From positions 4,836,001-4,900,000 of the forward strand of contig NZ_CP036298.1 in assembly GCF_007752135.1 (NCBI RefSeq): 64,000 bases of DNA. The letters run 5' to 3'. The notes beneath the pieces were generated by a model that was given only the letters and a program-made list of their open reading frames with translations, had not been told where the DNA came from and did no database searches. The DNA is from Aureliella helgolandensis (GTDB lineage: Bacteria > Planctomycetota > Planctomycetia > Pirellulales > Pirellulaceae). This document shows positions 17,033 to 26,152 of this stretch, piece after piece. Position 1 is the first letter of the stretch. Each line of letters begins with the position of its first letter. A program made the translations under genes and the position numbers.

Positions 17033-18313
17033 TCATTGGCACTTCGGAAGCAGGACTTCAAAGCACGCGCCCCCTAGCTCGCTGCGGGTCGCCCGGACCT
17101 CGCCAGCATGGCGTTCGACAATTCGGCTGACGAGTGCCAATCCCAGACCAGCTCCGCTTCCCGGGGAGCCAGGTAGTCGCACAAAGGGTTCAAAGATCTG
17201 CTGGGCTTTGTCCTCTGGTACCCCAGGCCCATCATCGTCTACTCGGATTCGAACTTTCGATTCCATGGCTTCGATCTCCACACGGATCTCGCCGTCGGCA
17301 AACTTGGCAGCGTTACCGACCAAATTCCCAATAGCGCGTCCCACGCTGATCCGTTCGGCAACCACCACGCATTCGGCAGATTGACAGACCATGGAAAACT
17401 TGAGGTTGGGAAAGGGAACCGATCTCGAGTCGATGACCTCCTGGACGAGCTTGCACACATCAAATTCTTCTAGTGCTGCGTGCGGCCGCGGCGCATCCAT
17501 ACGCATGTACGTCAGTAACTCCCCCACCAATTCATCCAATTCATGAATCGAGCGATCGACGGCCGCCAGCCGATCCGACCGAATCGCGTCGCTGGGCGCC
17601 GATTCGATCAGGTCCACCGCAAATCGCATTCTTGCCAGTGGAGTCCGCAACTCATGGGAAACAGCTTGCAACAGTTCCCGCTGCGAATTGAGCAGATTTT
17701 CCGTGCGGTCTGCCATCGTATTGAAGGCGTTCGCCAAAGACACACCTTTCGGGACTTTTAAACTATCGATTCGAGCACTTAAGTCACCGGCCGCAATCGC
17801 CATGGCGGTCTTCTCAACCGCATGCAATTGCCGAGCCACCGGGCGCAAGAGGATGGCGATGGCAATTGCCGCCAGCAAGAGAACGGCCCCCAACCCCAGT
17901 GTCACAATGGTACTCTCGGGTCCTACGAAGCTGGGCAGTGGGCCAAATTCGACGTAGTGCTGCTCGCCCATGGCTGCCGCTACATATCCGCCACCACTGC
18001 GGACATAGTAAACAACCTGTTGATCCAGAATACGATTCTTCCAGCTGGCTCGAAGCAATCCGTCGGCAAACGCATATCGGCGAACTGGGTATTCGTAGAT
18101 CACTTCAAGTGCGGCCAAGGTGGATTCGAGCCCCTCCGCATCCACCGACTCCAACTGGGCGATCGCCGTCCTCACGCCCCCAGCTAATGCCTGCTCGACC
18201 ACCTGCTGATTCTGTGACAGGTTGGACAGCCGGAATACAAAATATTGAATGAGCCACGCCATGACTAGTATGCACAGCACGGCTACATAGAAGCGAAGAA
18301 ACAATCGAATCAT
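17033..18313 (-). CDS. Sensor histidine kinase (RstB-like)
   Basis: The 426-residue product has a transmembrane helix at about 8-28, a periplasmic domain of about 105 residues, a second helix near 136-157, a HAMP linker (about 158-208), and the phosphoacceptor His220 in AVSHELRTPLARMRFAVDLI. The ATPase part shows the N box NLVGNAAKFADGEI, G1 DDDGPGVPEDKAQQIFEPF and G2 GSGAGLGLALVSRIVERHAG. All catalytic motifs are intact. Its start overlaps the stop of the response-regulator gene (ATGA), so the two are translationally coupled. The arrangement and the kinase type recall RstA/RstB, but the signal sensed is unknown. Confidence 0.92.
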   Translation of the reverse strand: MIRLFLRFYVAVLCILVMAWLIQYFVFRLSNLSQNQQVVEQALAGGVRTAIAQLESVDAEGLESTLAALEVIYEYPVRRYAFADGLLRASWKNRILDQQVVYYVRSGGGYVAAAMGEQHYVEFGPLPSFVGPESTIVTLGLGAVLLLAAIAIAILLRPVARQLHAVEKTAMAIAAGDLSARIDSLKVPKGVSLANAFNTMADRTENLLNSQRELLQAVSHELRTPLARMRFAVDLIESAPSDAIRSDRLAAVDRSIHELDELVGELLTYMRMDAPRPHAALEEFDVCKLVQEVIDSRSVPFPNLKFSMVCQSAECVVVAERISVGRAIGNLVGNAAKFADGEIRVEIEAMESKVRIRVDDDGPGVPEDKAQQIFEPFVRLPGSPGSGAGLGLALVSRIVERHAGEVRATRSELGGACFEVLLPKCQ

Positions 18314-19023
18314 GGGCGTGCAACCAATATGTAGCCCACGCCGCGTACCGACTTGATCATTGTTGGATTCTGCGGATCATCTCCCAACTTGCGCCGCAGC
18401 CGAGAGACGCGCAAGTCGATAGAGCGATCGAGTCCGTCGTAACGTATTCCATTGAGCTGTTCGTAGATTTCGGCGCGAGGCACAACCACTCCCGCCTGCC
18501 GCGCAAGACTCTCCAGTAGATCAAACTCGGCAGTGGTCAAACCGATGACTTGACCATCCAAGGTTACCTCTCGACAACTGGGATTGATCGTTAGCTCGCC
18601 GATTCTAAGCACGTCGTTATCGCTATGCGGAAGAGATGCGTCCACACGCCTCAGGTGGACTTTGAGGCGTGCTAGCAAGGCGCGAGGGCGGACCGGCTTC
18701 GACATGTAGTCATCCGCACCAACTTCCAGGGCAACAACTTCGTCGATCTCGCCGCCACGGGCCGTCAGTATCAAGATCGGACCGTCGAAGTTTGGACGCA
18801 CGGCGCGACATACTTCAATACCATCCAAATTGGGCAATCCGATATCCAAAATCACCGCATCAAACGGCTCTTCACGGATGCGCCGAACCGCTTCCAGGCC
18901 GTCATGCTCGACTTGTGCGAGGAATCCATGACTCTCTAGAAAGTCGGCGACCATCCCAGCGAGCTCTCGATCATCCTCTACCACAAGCAATCGGTAGGTC
19001 TCAGTTGGCACCATCGAGCTCAT
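18310..19023 (-). CDS. OmpR-family response regulator
   Basis: The 237-residue product has a receiver domain with acidic pocket Glu16-Asp17-Asp18, phosphoacceptor Asp60 in AVILDIGLPNLDG and the conserved Lys in DDYMSKPVRP. A winged-helix DNA-binding domain follows from about residue 130 (LTTAEFDLLESLARQAGVVV, DRSIDLRVSRLRRKLGDDPQ, IKSVRGVGYIL). AGGA stands about eight bases before the first ATG. It is the first gene of the operon with the histidine kinase. No target genes can be assigned from the sequence. Confidence 0.94.
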   Translation of the reverse strand: MSSMVPTETYRLLVVEDDRELAGMVADFLESHGFLAQVEHDGLEAVRRIREEPFDAVILDIGLPNLDGIEVCRAVRPNFDGPILILTARGGEIDEVVALEVGADDYMSKPVRPRALLARLKVHLRRVDASLPHSDNDVLRIGELTINPSCREVTLDGQVIGLTTAEFDLLESLARQAGVVVPRAEIYEQLNGIRYDGLDRSIDLRVSRLRRKLGDDPQNPTMIKSVRGVGYILVARP

Positions 19024-19530
19024 TCAGCTGTTCCTGCTTCGAGTCTGCGTCACGCGATTTTTCTCAATAATCTTAACACAGAAGATCTCCCCCAAGCTGC
19101 CTACCTGTTGACTTGATACAGTTCGATACTGCCTAAAGACCTCTCTCCCCCTGGCGCGGCGTGCGAGTAAGTCGTGGCAACTCCCGCCGTGCCAACCGCC
19201 TCGTGGCAACTTCAAGGGCACCGATTCCCAACGTGAACGCTATCCCCGAGGATTCGCGTCAAGGAACAGCCGTAATCGGGTCGATATTGACTTGCGTAGA
19301 GATGCGTCCCCACGCTGTAAAAGCCAGCCGCCGTAGCGGCCAGACAGGGGCGACTGCGTGGCTGGGTGGTTCGGAAGTCCCCCTCGCCGTCTTCCGAGAA
19401 TCGGCCTGGCCTCCACGAGCAGATTGCTGAGTCAAAATGGACTCGACGCGCCGTAGATACGAGCTCCAACTCTGCAGCGAAATCTCAACCTACGTTTGAA
19501 CAGACTACCCGAGGTGCAAGGGAAACTTTC
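19024..19530. other. Divergent intergenic region, no gene seen
   Basis: About 500 bases between the two-component operon and the next plus-strand gene. Frames are open here, including an in-frame upstream extension of the next gene to 19366, but no ribosome-binding site, domain or repeat stands out. Confidence 0.45.
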
Positions 19531-20370
19531 ATGCAAATCGCTGGAACCAAGCCCCTGGTTGCCACTCTGCAGCAACAACGTCTCGAACAGGACCATCAAG
19601 TACAGAACTTGTTTACCGAGATCTTGATGGAAGCTGGCCGCGAGGGATATGCATCGGCTGAACCACTAGAGACTTCCGGCCCGCGGACGGAAGCGATTCA
19701 GTCAACGTGGAATGACTGGTTTAACCTAGAAATGACGGGCCGCTACCGCGGAGCGGAACAGCCCATGGAGCTGAAACAACAGTTCGGCGAATTGCTCCAA
19801 CGCGGCTACCAAGAAGGCGCTTACGCCACTCCCAAAGCATTCTTGTCGAGTCTCTCTAAGAGTGAGCTGGAAGTTGTGCAGAACGTGCACTGGCTCGCGG
19901 AGCCCCCGCAAATCGAATCCTTGACCGAAGAGGGAGCTCTCAACCTGATGCTCCCGCCGGTCGCCCAGGTCGATGTCAATGGTGACGGGCTGACCCAATC
20001 GGGTGCCGCCTACGGCCTCCGATTTCCCGACAGCCGAACTCCAGCAGACGTAGCCACCGCTTGGGAACAAGCCACCGAGGGAATGTCGTGGGGCGAGAAG
20101 GCAATCCACGTTTTGCAAATCAAGGCACCCGTACTACTCGCCAACATTGTCCTCGATGCCAATGGAGCCTACTCACACAGTTACGAGCCAGGTGATCCGG
20201 AGTTCGTCAACCCGCTGGCTGCCGACGACTACTCCTATGTCCAAGTGACGCGCGACCATCTCGCCTCGCTGGAGTATTTCAAGAATCAAACCGACCCGAT
20301 CCATTACGCCAAAGAAACGGCCTTTTGGAAGAATTTCCAGCAGCAATTGCTCGAGACGGGCGCAACTTAG
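19531..20370 (+). CDS. Hypothetical protein with one EF-hand-like loop
   Basis: I do not recognise the family. The ATG at 19531 is chosen because AAGGGA stands about eight bases before it; the frame is open further upstream to 19366 but that part is basic, low in structure and has no ribosome-binding site. The 279-residue product is mostly helical and acidic, without signal peptide or membrane helix. One segment, QVDVNGDGLTQSGAAYG, has the D-x-N-x-D-G pattern of a calcium-binding loop, followed by GLRFPDSRTPADVATAWEQA. Its ordinary composition, long open frame and isolated position suggest a real cytoplasmic protein specific to planctomycetes. It is convergent with dnaA. Confidence 0.65.
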   Translation: MQIAGTKPLVATLQQQRLEQDHQVQNLFTEILMEAGREGYASAEPLETSGPRTEAIQSTWNDWFNLEMTGRYRGAEQPMELKQQFGELLQRGYQEGAYATPKAFLSSLSKSELEVVQNVHWLAEPPQIESLTEEGALNLMLPPVAQVDVNGDGLTQSGAAYGLRFPDSRTPADVATAWEQATEGMSWGEKAIHVLQIKAPVLLANIVLDANGAYSHSYEPGDPEFVNPLAADDYSYVQVTRDHLASLEYFKNQTDPIHYAKETAFWKNFQQQLLETGAT

Positions 20371-20430
20371 CCAACGGAGACCTTACGTCTTACGCTCTGG
20401 CTGCCTCGCAAACGGCTACTTGAAAGAGAG

Positions 20431-22002
20431 CTATCCGACCTGCAGTTGCGATTCGACATGACGCAGTGCATCCTTGACCGACATCCCACGCCCACAGGGA
20501 ACATCGTCTCTCTCACTGAGCCAGCCAGTCACGGTTTTTTCGGCAGAGATTACAGTACTGTGCCGACGCTTGCCGAAGTACTCACCGATTTCTTTATAAG
20601 CAGCCGGGGTATACTTGCGAGCTAAGAACATCGCCAGCATGCGTGGCTGACTAACGCTACGCATCTTGCTCGTCGACTGTAGACTGTCCGATGCCAAGCC
20701 AAACACACTGCAAACAACACGCTCAATATCACCGATCCTGACGATCGGCTGGGTGGCTTGCACCAAATCATAGACCGCATTCCAACTCTGATCCCAGTTC
20801 AACGTGCCGTCGTGCGCCGAGGCGACGGCCATTAAGCGTTTGGCGATCCCGCTTAAAACACGTCCATCTCCCGCCGCTCGCTCTGCAAGTCTGACGACGA
20901 CTCCCTCGGCGACTTCGACTCCCGCGTCGCTCAGCAGGCGTGACAGCAAACCACCGCGAGTCGCCTCGTCAAGTGGAAATAGAGGAGACACCAATCCCCC
21001 GCGAAGTCGTCCGATCAAATCGTTTCCAAGTCCACTCAGTTCATTGAGCGAACAATTTGCCGTAAACACAACCTGCTTGTTCAATCGCAGCAGATTGTCG
21101 AGCGTGTGTTTGACTTCGGTTAGTGTCGATTTTTTGCCGACAAAGAACTGGATATCATCGAGGATAAAGGCCTCGACATCTCGGTACTTGCGCCGGAACA
21201 TGGGGAGTCCCCCGCCGCGCAGCCCCTCCATGAAATCGTTGGTAAATTGCTCGCTCGTCATATGCACCACTCGACGCATACGACGTACGATACGCAACTG
21301 TTGCGCGACGGCTTCAAGTAGGCAACTCTTGCCAGATCCACTGGGACCGTGCAACAGCACGGGAGTCAAACGTCCCGGATCATTGATAACCAAGTTCGCG
21401 GTGGTCCAAGCAAGTTGATTGGATTCACCTCGTACAAACTTATTCCACAAATTCTCAATTCGCGGCTGACCCGTTCTACCGGTCGGTTGCCCCGAGGTAG
21501 GCTGATTCGAAACAGGTTGACTCGGAGCTACCTGCCCACCGCTCGACGAACCCGATCCCCCACCAGTTGCCTGGGCGTAGCCACCAGCAACACCCTGGCT
21601 GAGCGCACTGCGCTCGGGTTGGCCAGGCGTCTCGAAAGGCTCACGCTCAGGAGTGCGCGCATCGGAATCTGCTGCATGAATCTTCAGTGCCGGCCGTTCA
21701 GCACTTGCAGCATCCGGCGGATCCGCCGCCTTGCGTTCTGGTACGACCACGATGGAATCAATGGATGTGTGCTCGCCCGCTAGCTCAACTAACCCAGCAG
21801 TCATGTCCTTGAGCAACATCTTCATGGCCAGCTGGCGCGTGAAATCGCTGGGGAAGCCAAGCTGCAAGACATCCCCCGTCCACGTCCAAGTCGTCTCTGC
21901 GGGAATCCACAAGTCGAAGCGCTCCGGGCTGATCCTGTCGACCAGAGCAGATCGCAGTTGATCAGCGATATTCCTTTCGCTCTGGTTCACTTCGCTAGCC
22001 AT
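20431..22002 (-). CDS. dnaA: Chromosomal replication initiator DnaA
   Basis: The 523-residue product shows all four DnaA domains. Residues 1-90 are the oligomerisation domain (ISPERFDLWIPAETTWTW). Residues 95-180 are an unusually Gly/Ser/Gln/Pro-rich linker. The AAA+ domain has Walker A GPSGSGKS (219-226), Walker B LDDIQFF (281-287), sensor 1 FTANCS and an arginine-finger region DLIGRLRGGLVSPL. The C-terminal DNA-binding domain ends with YKEIGEYFGKRRHSTVISAE, the DnaA signature, with KRRHS in place of the more usual RDHT. AGGAG lies about 12 bases before the ATG. The neighbours are not dnaN, recF or gyrB, and I see no cluster of DnaA boxes nearby, so this may not be at the replication origin. 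A second dnaA elsewhere in the genome cannot be excluded. Confidence 0.93.
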   Translation of the reverse strand: MASEVNQSERNIADQLRSALVDRISPERFDLWIPAETTWTWTGDVLQLGFPSDFTRQLAMKMLLKDMTAGLVELAGEHTSIDSIVVVPERKAADPPDAASAERPALKIHAADSDARTPEREPFETPGQPERSALSQGVAGGYAQATGGGSGSSSGGQVAPSQPVSNQPTSGQPTGRTGQPRIENLWNKFVRGESNQLAWTTANLVINDPGRLTPVLLHGPSGSGKSCLLEAVAQQLRIVRRMRRVVHMTSEQFTNDFMEGLRGGGLPMFRRKYRDVEAFILDDIQFFVGKKSTLTEVKHTLDNLLRLNKQVVFTANCSLNELSGLGNDLIGRLRGGLVSPLFPLDEATRGGLLSRLLSDAGVEVAEGVVVRLAERAAGDGRVLSGIAKRLMAVASAHDGTLNWDQSWNAVYDLVQATQPIVRIGDIERVVCSVFGLASDSLQSTSKMRSVSQPRMLAMFLARKYTPAAYKEIGEYFGKRRHSTVISAEKTVTGWLSERDDVPCGRGMSVKDALRHVESQLQVG

Positions 22003-22535
22003 ACGCGGCGCGCACTCCTATTGGTCAAAAGTCACGCAAATCCTGCGCGAACGGGGTCCTATTTGACGCTCGTGGCATACCTTGCCACGCTCCAATGCCA
22101 AACTCGGAGGTTGAAAAGAAAGGCCACTAACTTTCCACCGAGCCCTATCTGTACAATTGTCTTTGTACTCCAGGTTTTGGACGGTCACTCCGTCACTGGC
22201 GAGGCCCGATTGTAGGTTTGCTAGCATTGATGTCAAACTTGTTTATCGCAATCGAGGCTCCAGCAGTCGATCGCTTCCTTTTTCGTCGCGTCCAATCCCG
22301 CATTCGCCTCATTTAACTGCAATCGGGTATCGTAGCAGAGTTTCTTGTTCGACACTGCTCGCGAAAGTGGAAAAAGTGTTCGTCACCCCACCTCAGAGCC
22401 TCGGACCCCAATAACCGAAAACAACATAAACCTTTATAGAAAAACAACTTAACCCCTTAACGCAACCCTCACAACGAACATGGATGTCACTGCACCGGAG
22501 AATGGCTAGCAACGCCCATTGAACCGATCCGGTTC
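22003..22535. other. Divergent spacer upstream of dnaA, no clear origin
   Basis: About 530 bases between dnaA and the next, divergent gene. I looked for TTWTNCACA boxes on both strands and found none that match well; the nearest are CTTTCCACC near 22130 and TTATCGCAA near 22243. An A/T-rich run occurs at about 22419-22460. It could hold the dnaA promoter or a weak unwinding element, but the evidence for an origin is poor. Confidence 0.4.
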
Positions 22536-24509
22536 TTGAAAGAAAAGGTCAGAACTCGGCAATTTTCTCAACTGGCTGATACCATGGTAACGCTGCAATC
22601 ACTACTAAACTCCCAGGGTACCCCACCTACTGCGGTATGCCTCGATTGGGCTTGGCAACTACTCGCGTTGCAGTCAACCACTCCATATGAGGGGGAACCC
22701 TACAACGAGCAGCTGAAGTGGGCAGACCTAGAAGTGGGGGAAGAGGGACGACTACTTATCCGCCGCGCCGATCAGCCCCACTCCCAATCAATTCCGATCA
22801 GAGCATCGCGACGCTCCCCCAGATCGAAATCGACGCCGAACTCCTCCGCGCTGCTGGAAACTCTCATTGAATGGATCGAGCGCGACTCGACTCTCGACTG
22901 TCCCAGTAGCCCTCAAGACTCATTCGAAGTACGCGTCCACCACCTCACCCATCAGCATCGCCGCCACGCCAAACCTGAAGTAGACGTTTCAACAGCACCG
23001 CATTCCCCTCAGTGCAGTGTATCGGCACGATCGGCATTGTCGCTCGATTCAAAGAGCGACGTGGAGGCAGGTTTGACGCCGAGGCGACCTGCAGAGCAGG
23101 GGGGCCGAGCCGCGATCGCTCCAGTGCCTGCGTTCGACAAACACGCTCCGCAGCCCCCGCTGTCCGCAGCGACGCCTGCAAGGGCACGCCAGCGTAGACG
23201 CCCAATGCTCAGGCAGCGTTCTAAGCTATTGGCTCGCTGGATTGTCGGAGCCACCTTGGTCGGCCTGCTGCTGTTCATCTCGTCCATGCAATTCTTTGCC
23301 TACCGCTCCGGCGACGGCCTACCGTCGGCTGTCGCACATACCAGCGAACCCAATCCCGCTCCAAGGGGGATGAGCGGTCTGCTACCCCCCAAAACAAAAG
23401 TGGAGTCGCCTCCCACGGAAGCAACCGACTCGGATGATATCAGCTTGAGGCAGGACGAGACGGGTTTGCCAAGCGGAGTTCCCTTCGACAAAATCACGAG
23501 CAAAGACATCCTCTCGACAACCACCAGTCTGCCCCAGCATGCCCCATTAGCACATTCCGCCGATTCGCCCTTCAGTGACTCGTCTGCTATCGATTCGTCT
23601 GCGACCGATTCCATTGCGATCGATTCGGCCCCTCCAGAATCGGAGGATCTTGCCAATCCTACGCGTGAGTTGACAGACTTGATGCAACTGGCTTCGATAG
23701 AATCCCAAGAGCTCGCAATTCCAATCCAAGCGGAGTCCACGACAGGCGAACCTGCAACGGACGCCGAAACCGACTCACGGACTCCGCCTCCCGCCTGGCT
23801 GCTGTCAACGTTTCCGGTAACGCAATCGCTAAAATTTCCGGAAGCTGGGCGTTTGCGAGTAAAGGTGCCGGAATGGTCGCTGCGACTGTCGGTCGGTCCA
23901 GAATTTGAGTCTTTTCCACCGACTCCGCAAGGTGTCGCTGGACGCAATTCGGTTGCTTGGGAAATCCGGCCATCCAATGCCGCTGCTCCTCCGAGCACCC
24001 TGCTGTATGTGCAAACACGGCTTGCCAATCCTCGCAGCCCCACGTTGGAGTGGCATATTGCCGCAGGAAACCAATCGCTGCCTGGTTTGATGCTGCCTGC
24101 CGAGCTGAATTACCTGGATCGCGCTCATCGAGTCCTAGAAACCGCGAAAGCTCAGATGCAGCAAGAAGTACAGCATTTAGCGATTGTGAGAGGCTCCAGT
24201 GGTTTCAGCAGTTCAATGCGAGCGACTGCCGCCAAACGCCGCCGATTTCTCAAAGAACAATCTGAGTTTTGCGATGAGGCGTTGACGATTGTGGCTGAGG
24301 CGAATCAACTACTCCGTTGGCTCGACGGACAATTTGAGGTGCATGCCGAGCTTCGCGATCTAGCGCAGCCGGCCCCTGTACCGTTGCTCCAATTCGGTAA
24401 AGTGGATACGGCCAGCAACGAACTGGGCAAGGACCTCTCAAACGCTAAAAATGAAACCGATCCCACTTCGGTGAACTCCCTTGATGCGAAATCTCTGAAT
24501 GCCGAGTAA
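22536..24509 (+). CDS. Hypothetical single-pass membrane protein
   Basis: No family recognised. The frame opens at a TTG (22536); an ATG at 22584 is an equally good start, and neither has a clear ribosome-binding site. The product (657 residues from the TTG) has a cytoplasmic N-terminal part of about 220 residues including AVCLDWAWQLLALQSTTPYE, a basic stretch, and one transmembrane helix (WIVGATLVGLLLFISSMQFF) near residue 240. The outer part begins with a Ser/Asp-rich linker (SSAIDSSATDSIAIDS) and ends in a folded domain with a coiled region and WLDGQFEVHAELRDLAQ. Its last 11 bases overlap the ABC ATPase start, so it is translationally coupled to the transporter. A role in that system, or merely co-expression, is an inference. 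Confidence 0.65.
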   Translation: MKEKVRTRQFSQLADTMVTLQSLLNSQGTPPTAVCLDWAWQLLALQSTTPYEGEPYNEQLKWADLEVGEEGRLLIRRADQPHSQSIPIRASRRSPRSKSTPNSSALLETLIEWIERDSTLDCPSSPQDSFEVRVHHLTHQHRRHAKPEVDVSTAPHSPQCSVSARSALSLDSKSDVEAGLTPRRPAEQGGRAAIAPVPAFDKHAPQPPLSAATPARARQRRRPMLRQRSKLLARWIVGATLVGLLLFISSMQFFAYRSGDGLPSAVAHTSEPNPAPRGMSGLLPPKTKVESPPTEATDSDDISLRQDETGLPSGVPFDKITSKDILSTTTSLPQHAPLAHSADSPFSDSSAIDSSATDSIAIDSAPPESEDLANPTRELTDLMQLASIESQELAIPIQAESTTGEPATDAETDSRTPPPAWLLSTFPVTQSLKFPEAGRLRVKVPEWSLRLSVGPEFESFPPTPQGVAGRNSVAWEIRPSNAAAPPSTLLYVQTRLANPRSPTLEWHIAAGNQSLPGLMLPAELNYLDRAHRVLETAKAQMQQEVQHLAIVRGSSGFSSSMRATAAKRRRFLKEQSEFCDEALTIVAEANQLLRWLDGQFEVHAELRDLAQPAPVPLLQFGKVDTASNELGKDLSNAKNETDPTSVNSLDAKSLNAE

Positions 24510-25305
24510 GTCCACCACCGAGGAAACGCTATCCATCGGTATCCAACTTCGCGATTTAGTCGTCGAGTACGCGCCTGGTAAGCCGGTGCTCCAAAACCTG
24601 ACGCAAGACATTTTCTCGGGTGAGATCGTTGCCTGTGTTGGCGCCTCAGGCTGCGGCAAAAGCACTCTCCTGCGTGCAATTGCCAAGCTCATTCCTCTTC
24701 GCAGTGGTTCCATTGTTTTACATCCCAACTCACTAACACGCCCCCCCAACAACATCGCCTATGTATTTCAAGATGCCACATTGTTGCCGTGGCGAACGGT
24801 TGCCGAAAATGTAAAATTGCCGTTCGAACTAGGAAGGGCAGCGTCTCGCAAGGTGAAAGCAACTTCGGCCTCTGACCAACACATGGAAATAAAAAGCGTC
24901 TTGGAAACGGTGGGACTCTCTGCCGACGACGCTGGCAAGTTTCCGCGCGAGCTTTCAGGCGGCATGCGCATGCGAGTGAGTTTGGCCAGGGCGATCGTGA
25001 CTTCCCCCAGCATATTGCTCTTGGACGAGCCCTTTGCAGCGCTCGATGATTTGCTCCGCTCTAAAATGAACGATCTCGTGTTACAACTCCAGCAATCGGG
25101 CCAGCAGACCGTGCTATTTGTAACGCATAACATTGCTGAAGCCGTGTTTCTCAGCCACCGCGTGTTCGTATTGGGGGATGGCAAGATCTGCCGTACGCTA
25201 AACAACCCTCTTGCGTTCCCCCGCAGTCCAGAGATCCGCTCGAGCCTCGAATTTGCAGAATTCTATGGTCGCATAAGCCATGCACTTGCCGAGGTGAGCC
25301 CATGA
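24499..25305 (+). CDS. ABC transporter ATP-binding protein (nitrate/sulfonate/thiamine-precursor type)
   Basis: The 268-residue product has Walker A GASGCGKS, Q-loop YVFQDATLLPWRTVAENVKL, signature LSGGMRMRVSLARAI, Walker B ILLLDEPFAALD and the switch His in FVTHNIAEAVFLS. The Q-loop style 'DATLLPWRTV' is characteristic of the SsuB/TauB/NrtD/ThiZ group. It starts inside the end of the preceding membrane-protein gene and its stop overlaps the permease start (ATGA), so translation of the operon is continuous. It powers the permease encoded next. The substrate cannot be decided from this subunit. Confidence 0.93.
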   Translation: MPSKSTTEETLSIGIQLRDLVVEYAPGKPVLQNLTQDIFSGEIVACVGASGCGKSTLLRAIAKLIPLRSGSIVLHPNSLTRPPNNIAYVFQDATLLPWRTVAENVKLPFELGRAASRKVKATSASDQHMEIKSVLETVGLSADDAGKFPRELSGGMRMRVSLARAIVTSPSILLLDEPFAALDDLLRSKMNDLVLQLQQSGQQTVLFVTHNIAEAVFLSHRVFVLGDGKICRTLNNPLAFPRSPEIRSSLEFAEFYGRISHALAEVSP

Positions 25306-26102
25306 AAAAAGCTATCCTGGCTTGGTGCTTCCAATACGCGACCGCCATTGGTGTAATGTTCCTGCTGGCAGCGATTTGGCATGCCCTAGTCGTACTACGA
25401 GGGATTGAACCCATCATCCTCCCCACTCCACTGCGAGTGCTAGAAGCCGCAATTCGTGAAAGAGAGACTCTGTTCAAGGGGTTTCTAGCGACAGGCATGG
25501 CCGCCAGCCTGGGGCTCACGCTGAGTATCGCACTCGGTTCATTGATAGCCATCGTTTTCAGTCAATCTAAAACACTCCGTTCGGCCTTTTATCCTTACGT
25601 GCTGTTTTTGCAGACGGTACCTATCGTGGCCATTGCTCCTCTGCTAATCACTTGGTGCGGCTATGGGGCGCACACCGTCGTCTTGGTAGCCGCCATCATC
25701 AGCATTTTTCCAATTGTCTCCAATGTGACCGCGGGGTTGATCTCCGTCGATGAAAATCTCAAAGATCTCTTCGAACTCCATCAAGCAACCCGTTGGCAAA
25801 CTTTGATAAAATTGCGAATACCCAATGCAATTGGCAGTCTCATCCTGGGTATGCGCGTCAGTACTGGCCTAGCAGTGATTGGTGCGGTTGTCGGTGAATT
25901 TTTCCTGGGAACGGGGGTTGCTGGATACTCCGGTCTCGGAACGGTCATGATCATTTGGCAAAACCGCTCTCGCACCGATGCGTTGATCGCTGTGGTATTC
26001 GTCAGCACACTTCTAGGTCTTGCCATGTTGGGTGCGGTGAATCTAGGAACCCGTCTCTTACTCCGACGTTGGACCGTTGGCCAGAACTTTGAAAACGAAT
26101 AG
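25302..26102 (+). CDS. ABC transporter permease (SsuC/TauC/ThiX type)
   Basis: The 266-residue product has about six hydrophobic segments and the BPD_transp_1 coupling motif: ELHQATRWQTLIKLRIPNAI (EAA loop). Other typical segments are LPTPLRVLEAAI near the N terminus, FVLFLQTVPIVAIAPLLI-like YVLFLQTVPIVAIAPLLI, and GVAGYSGLGTVMIIWQNR near the end. It overlaps the ATPase gene by four bases. Together with the ATPase and the substrate-binding lipoprotein it makes a complete importer of the nitrate/sulfonate/thiamine-precursor class. Confidence 0.93.
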   Translation: MKKAILAWCFQYATAIGVMFLLAAIWHALVVLRGIEPIILPTPLRVLEAAIRERETLFKGFLATGMAASLGLTLSIALGSLIAIVFSQSKTLRSAFYPYVLFLQTVPIVAIAPLLITWCGYGAHTVVLVAAIISIFPIVSNVTAGLISVDENLKDLFELHQATRWQTLIKLRIPNAIGSLILGMRVSTGLAVIGAVVGEFFLGTGVAGYSGLGTVMIIWQNRSRTDALIAVVFVSTLLGLAMLGAVNLGTRLLLRRWTVGQNFENE

Positions 26103-26152
26103 CGGTTGTCAGAGCTTCCTATTTCGCTTCTTTTACATGGACTTCTCCCACG

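Noticed and set aside
22003-22535. Possible replication origin upstream of dnaA
   Set aside because: No box close to TTWTNCACA on either strand and only a short A/T-rich run; not enough to call an origin.
23300-24043. 247-codon open frame on the minus strand within the membrane-protein gene
   Set aside because: Antisense shadow of a GC-rich gene with Ser/Asp-rich repeats; no ribosome-binding site or domain.
24400-24500. TPP riboswitch ahead of the ABC transporter
   Set aside because: The ATPase gene begins inside the preceding coding sequence, leaving no leader for a riboswitch, and no THI-box motif was seen.
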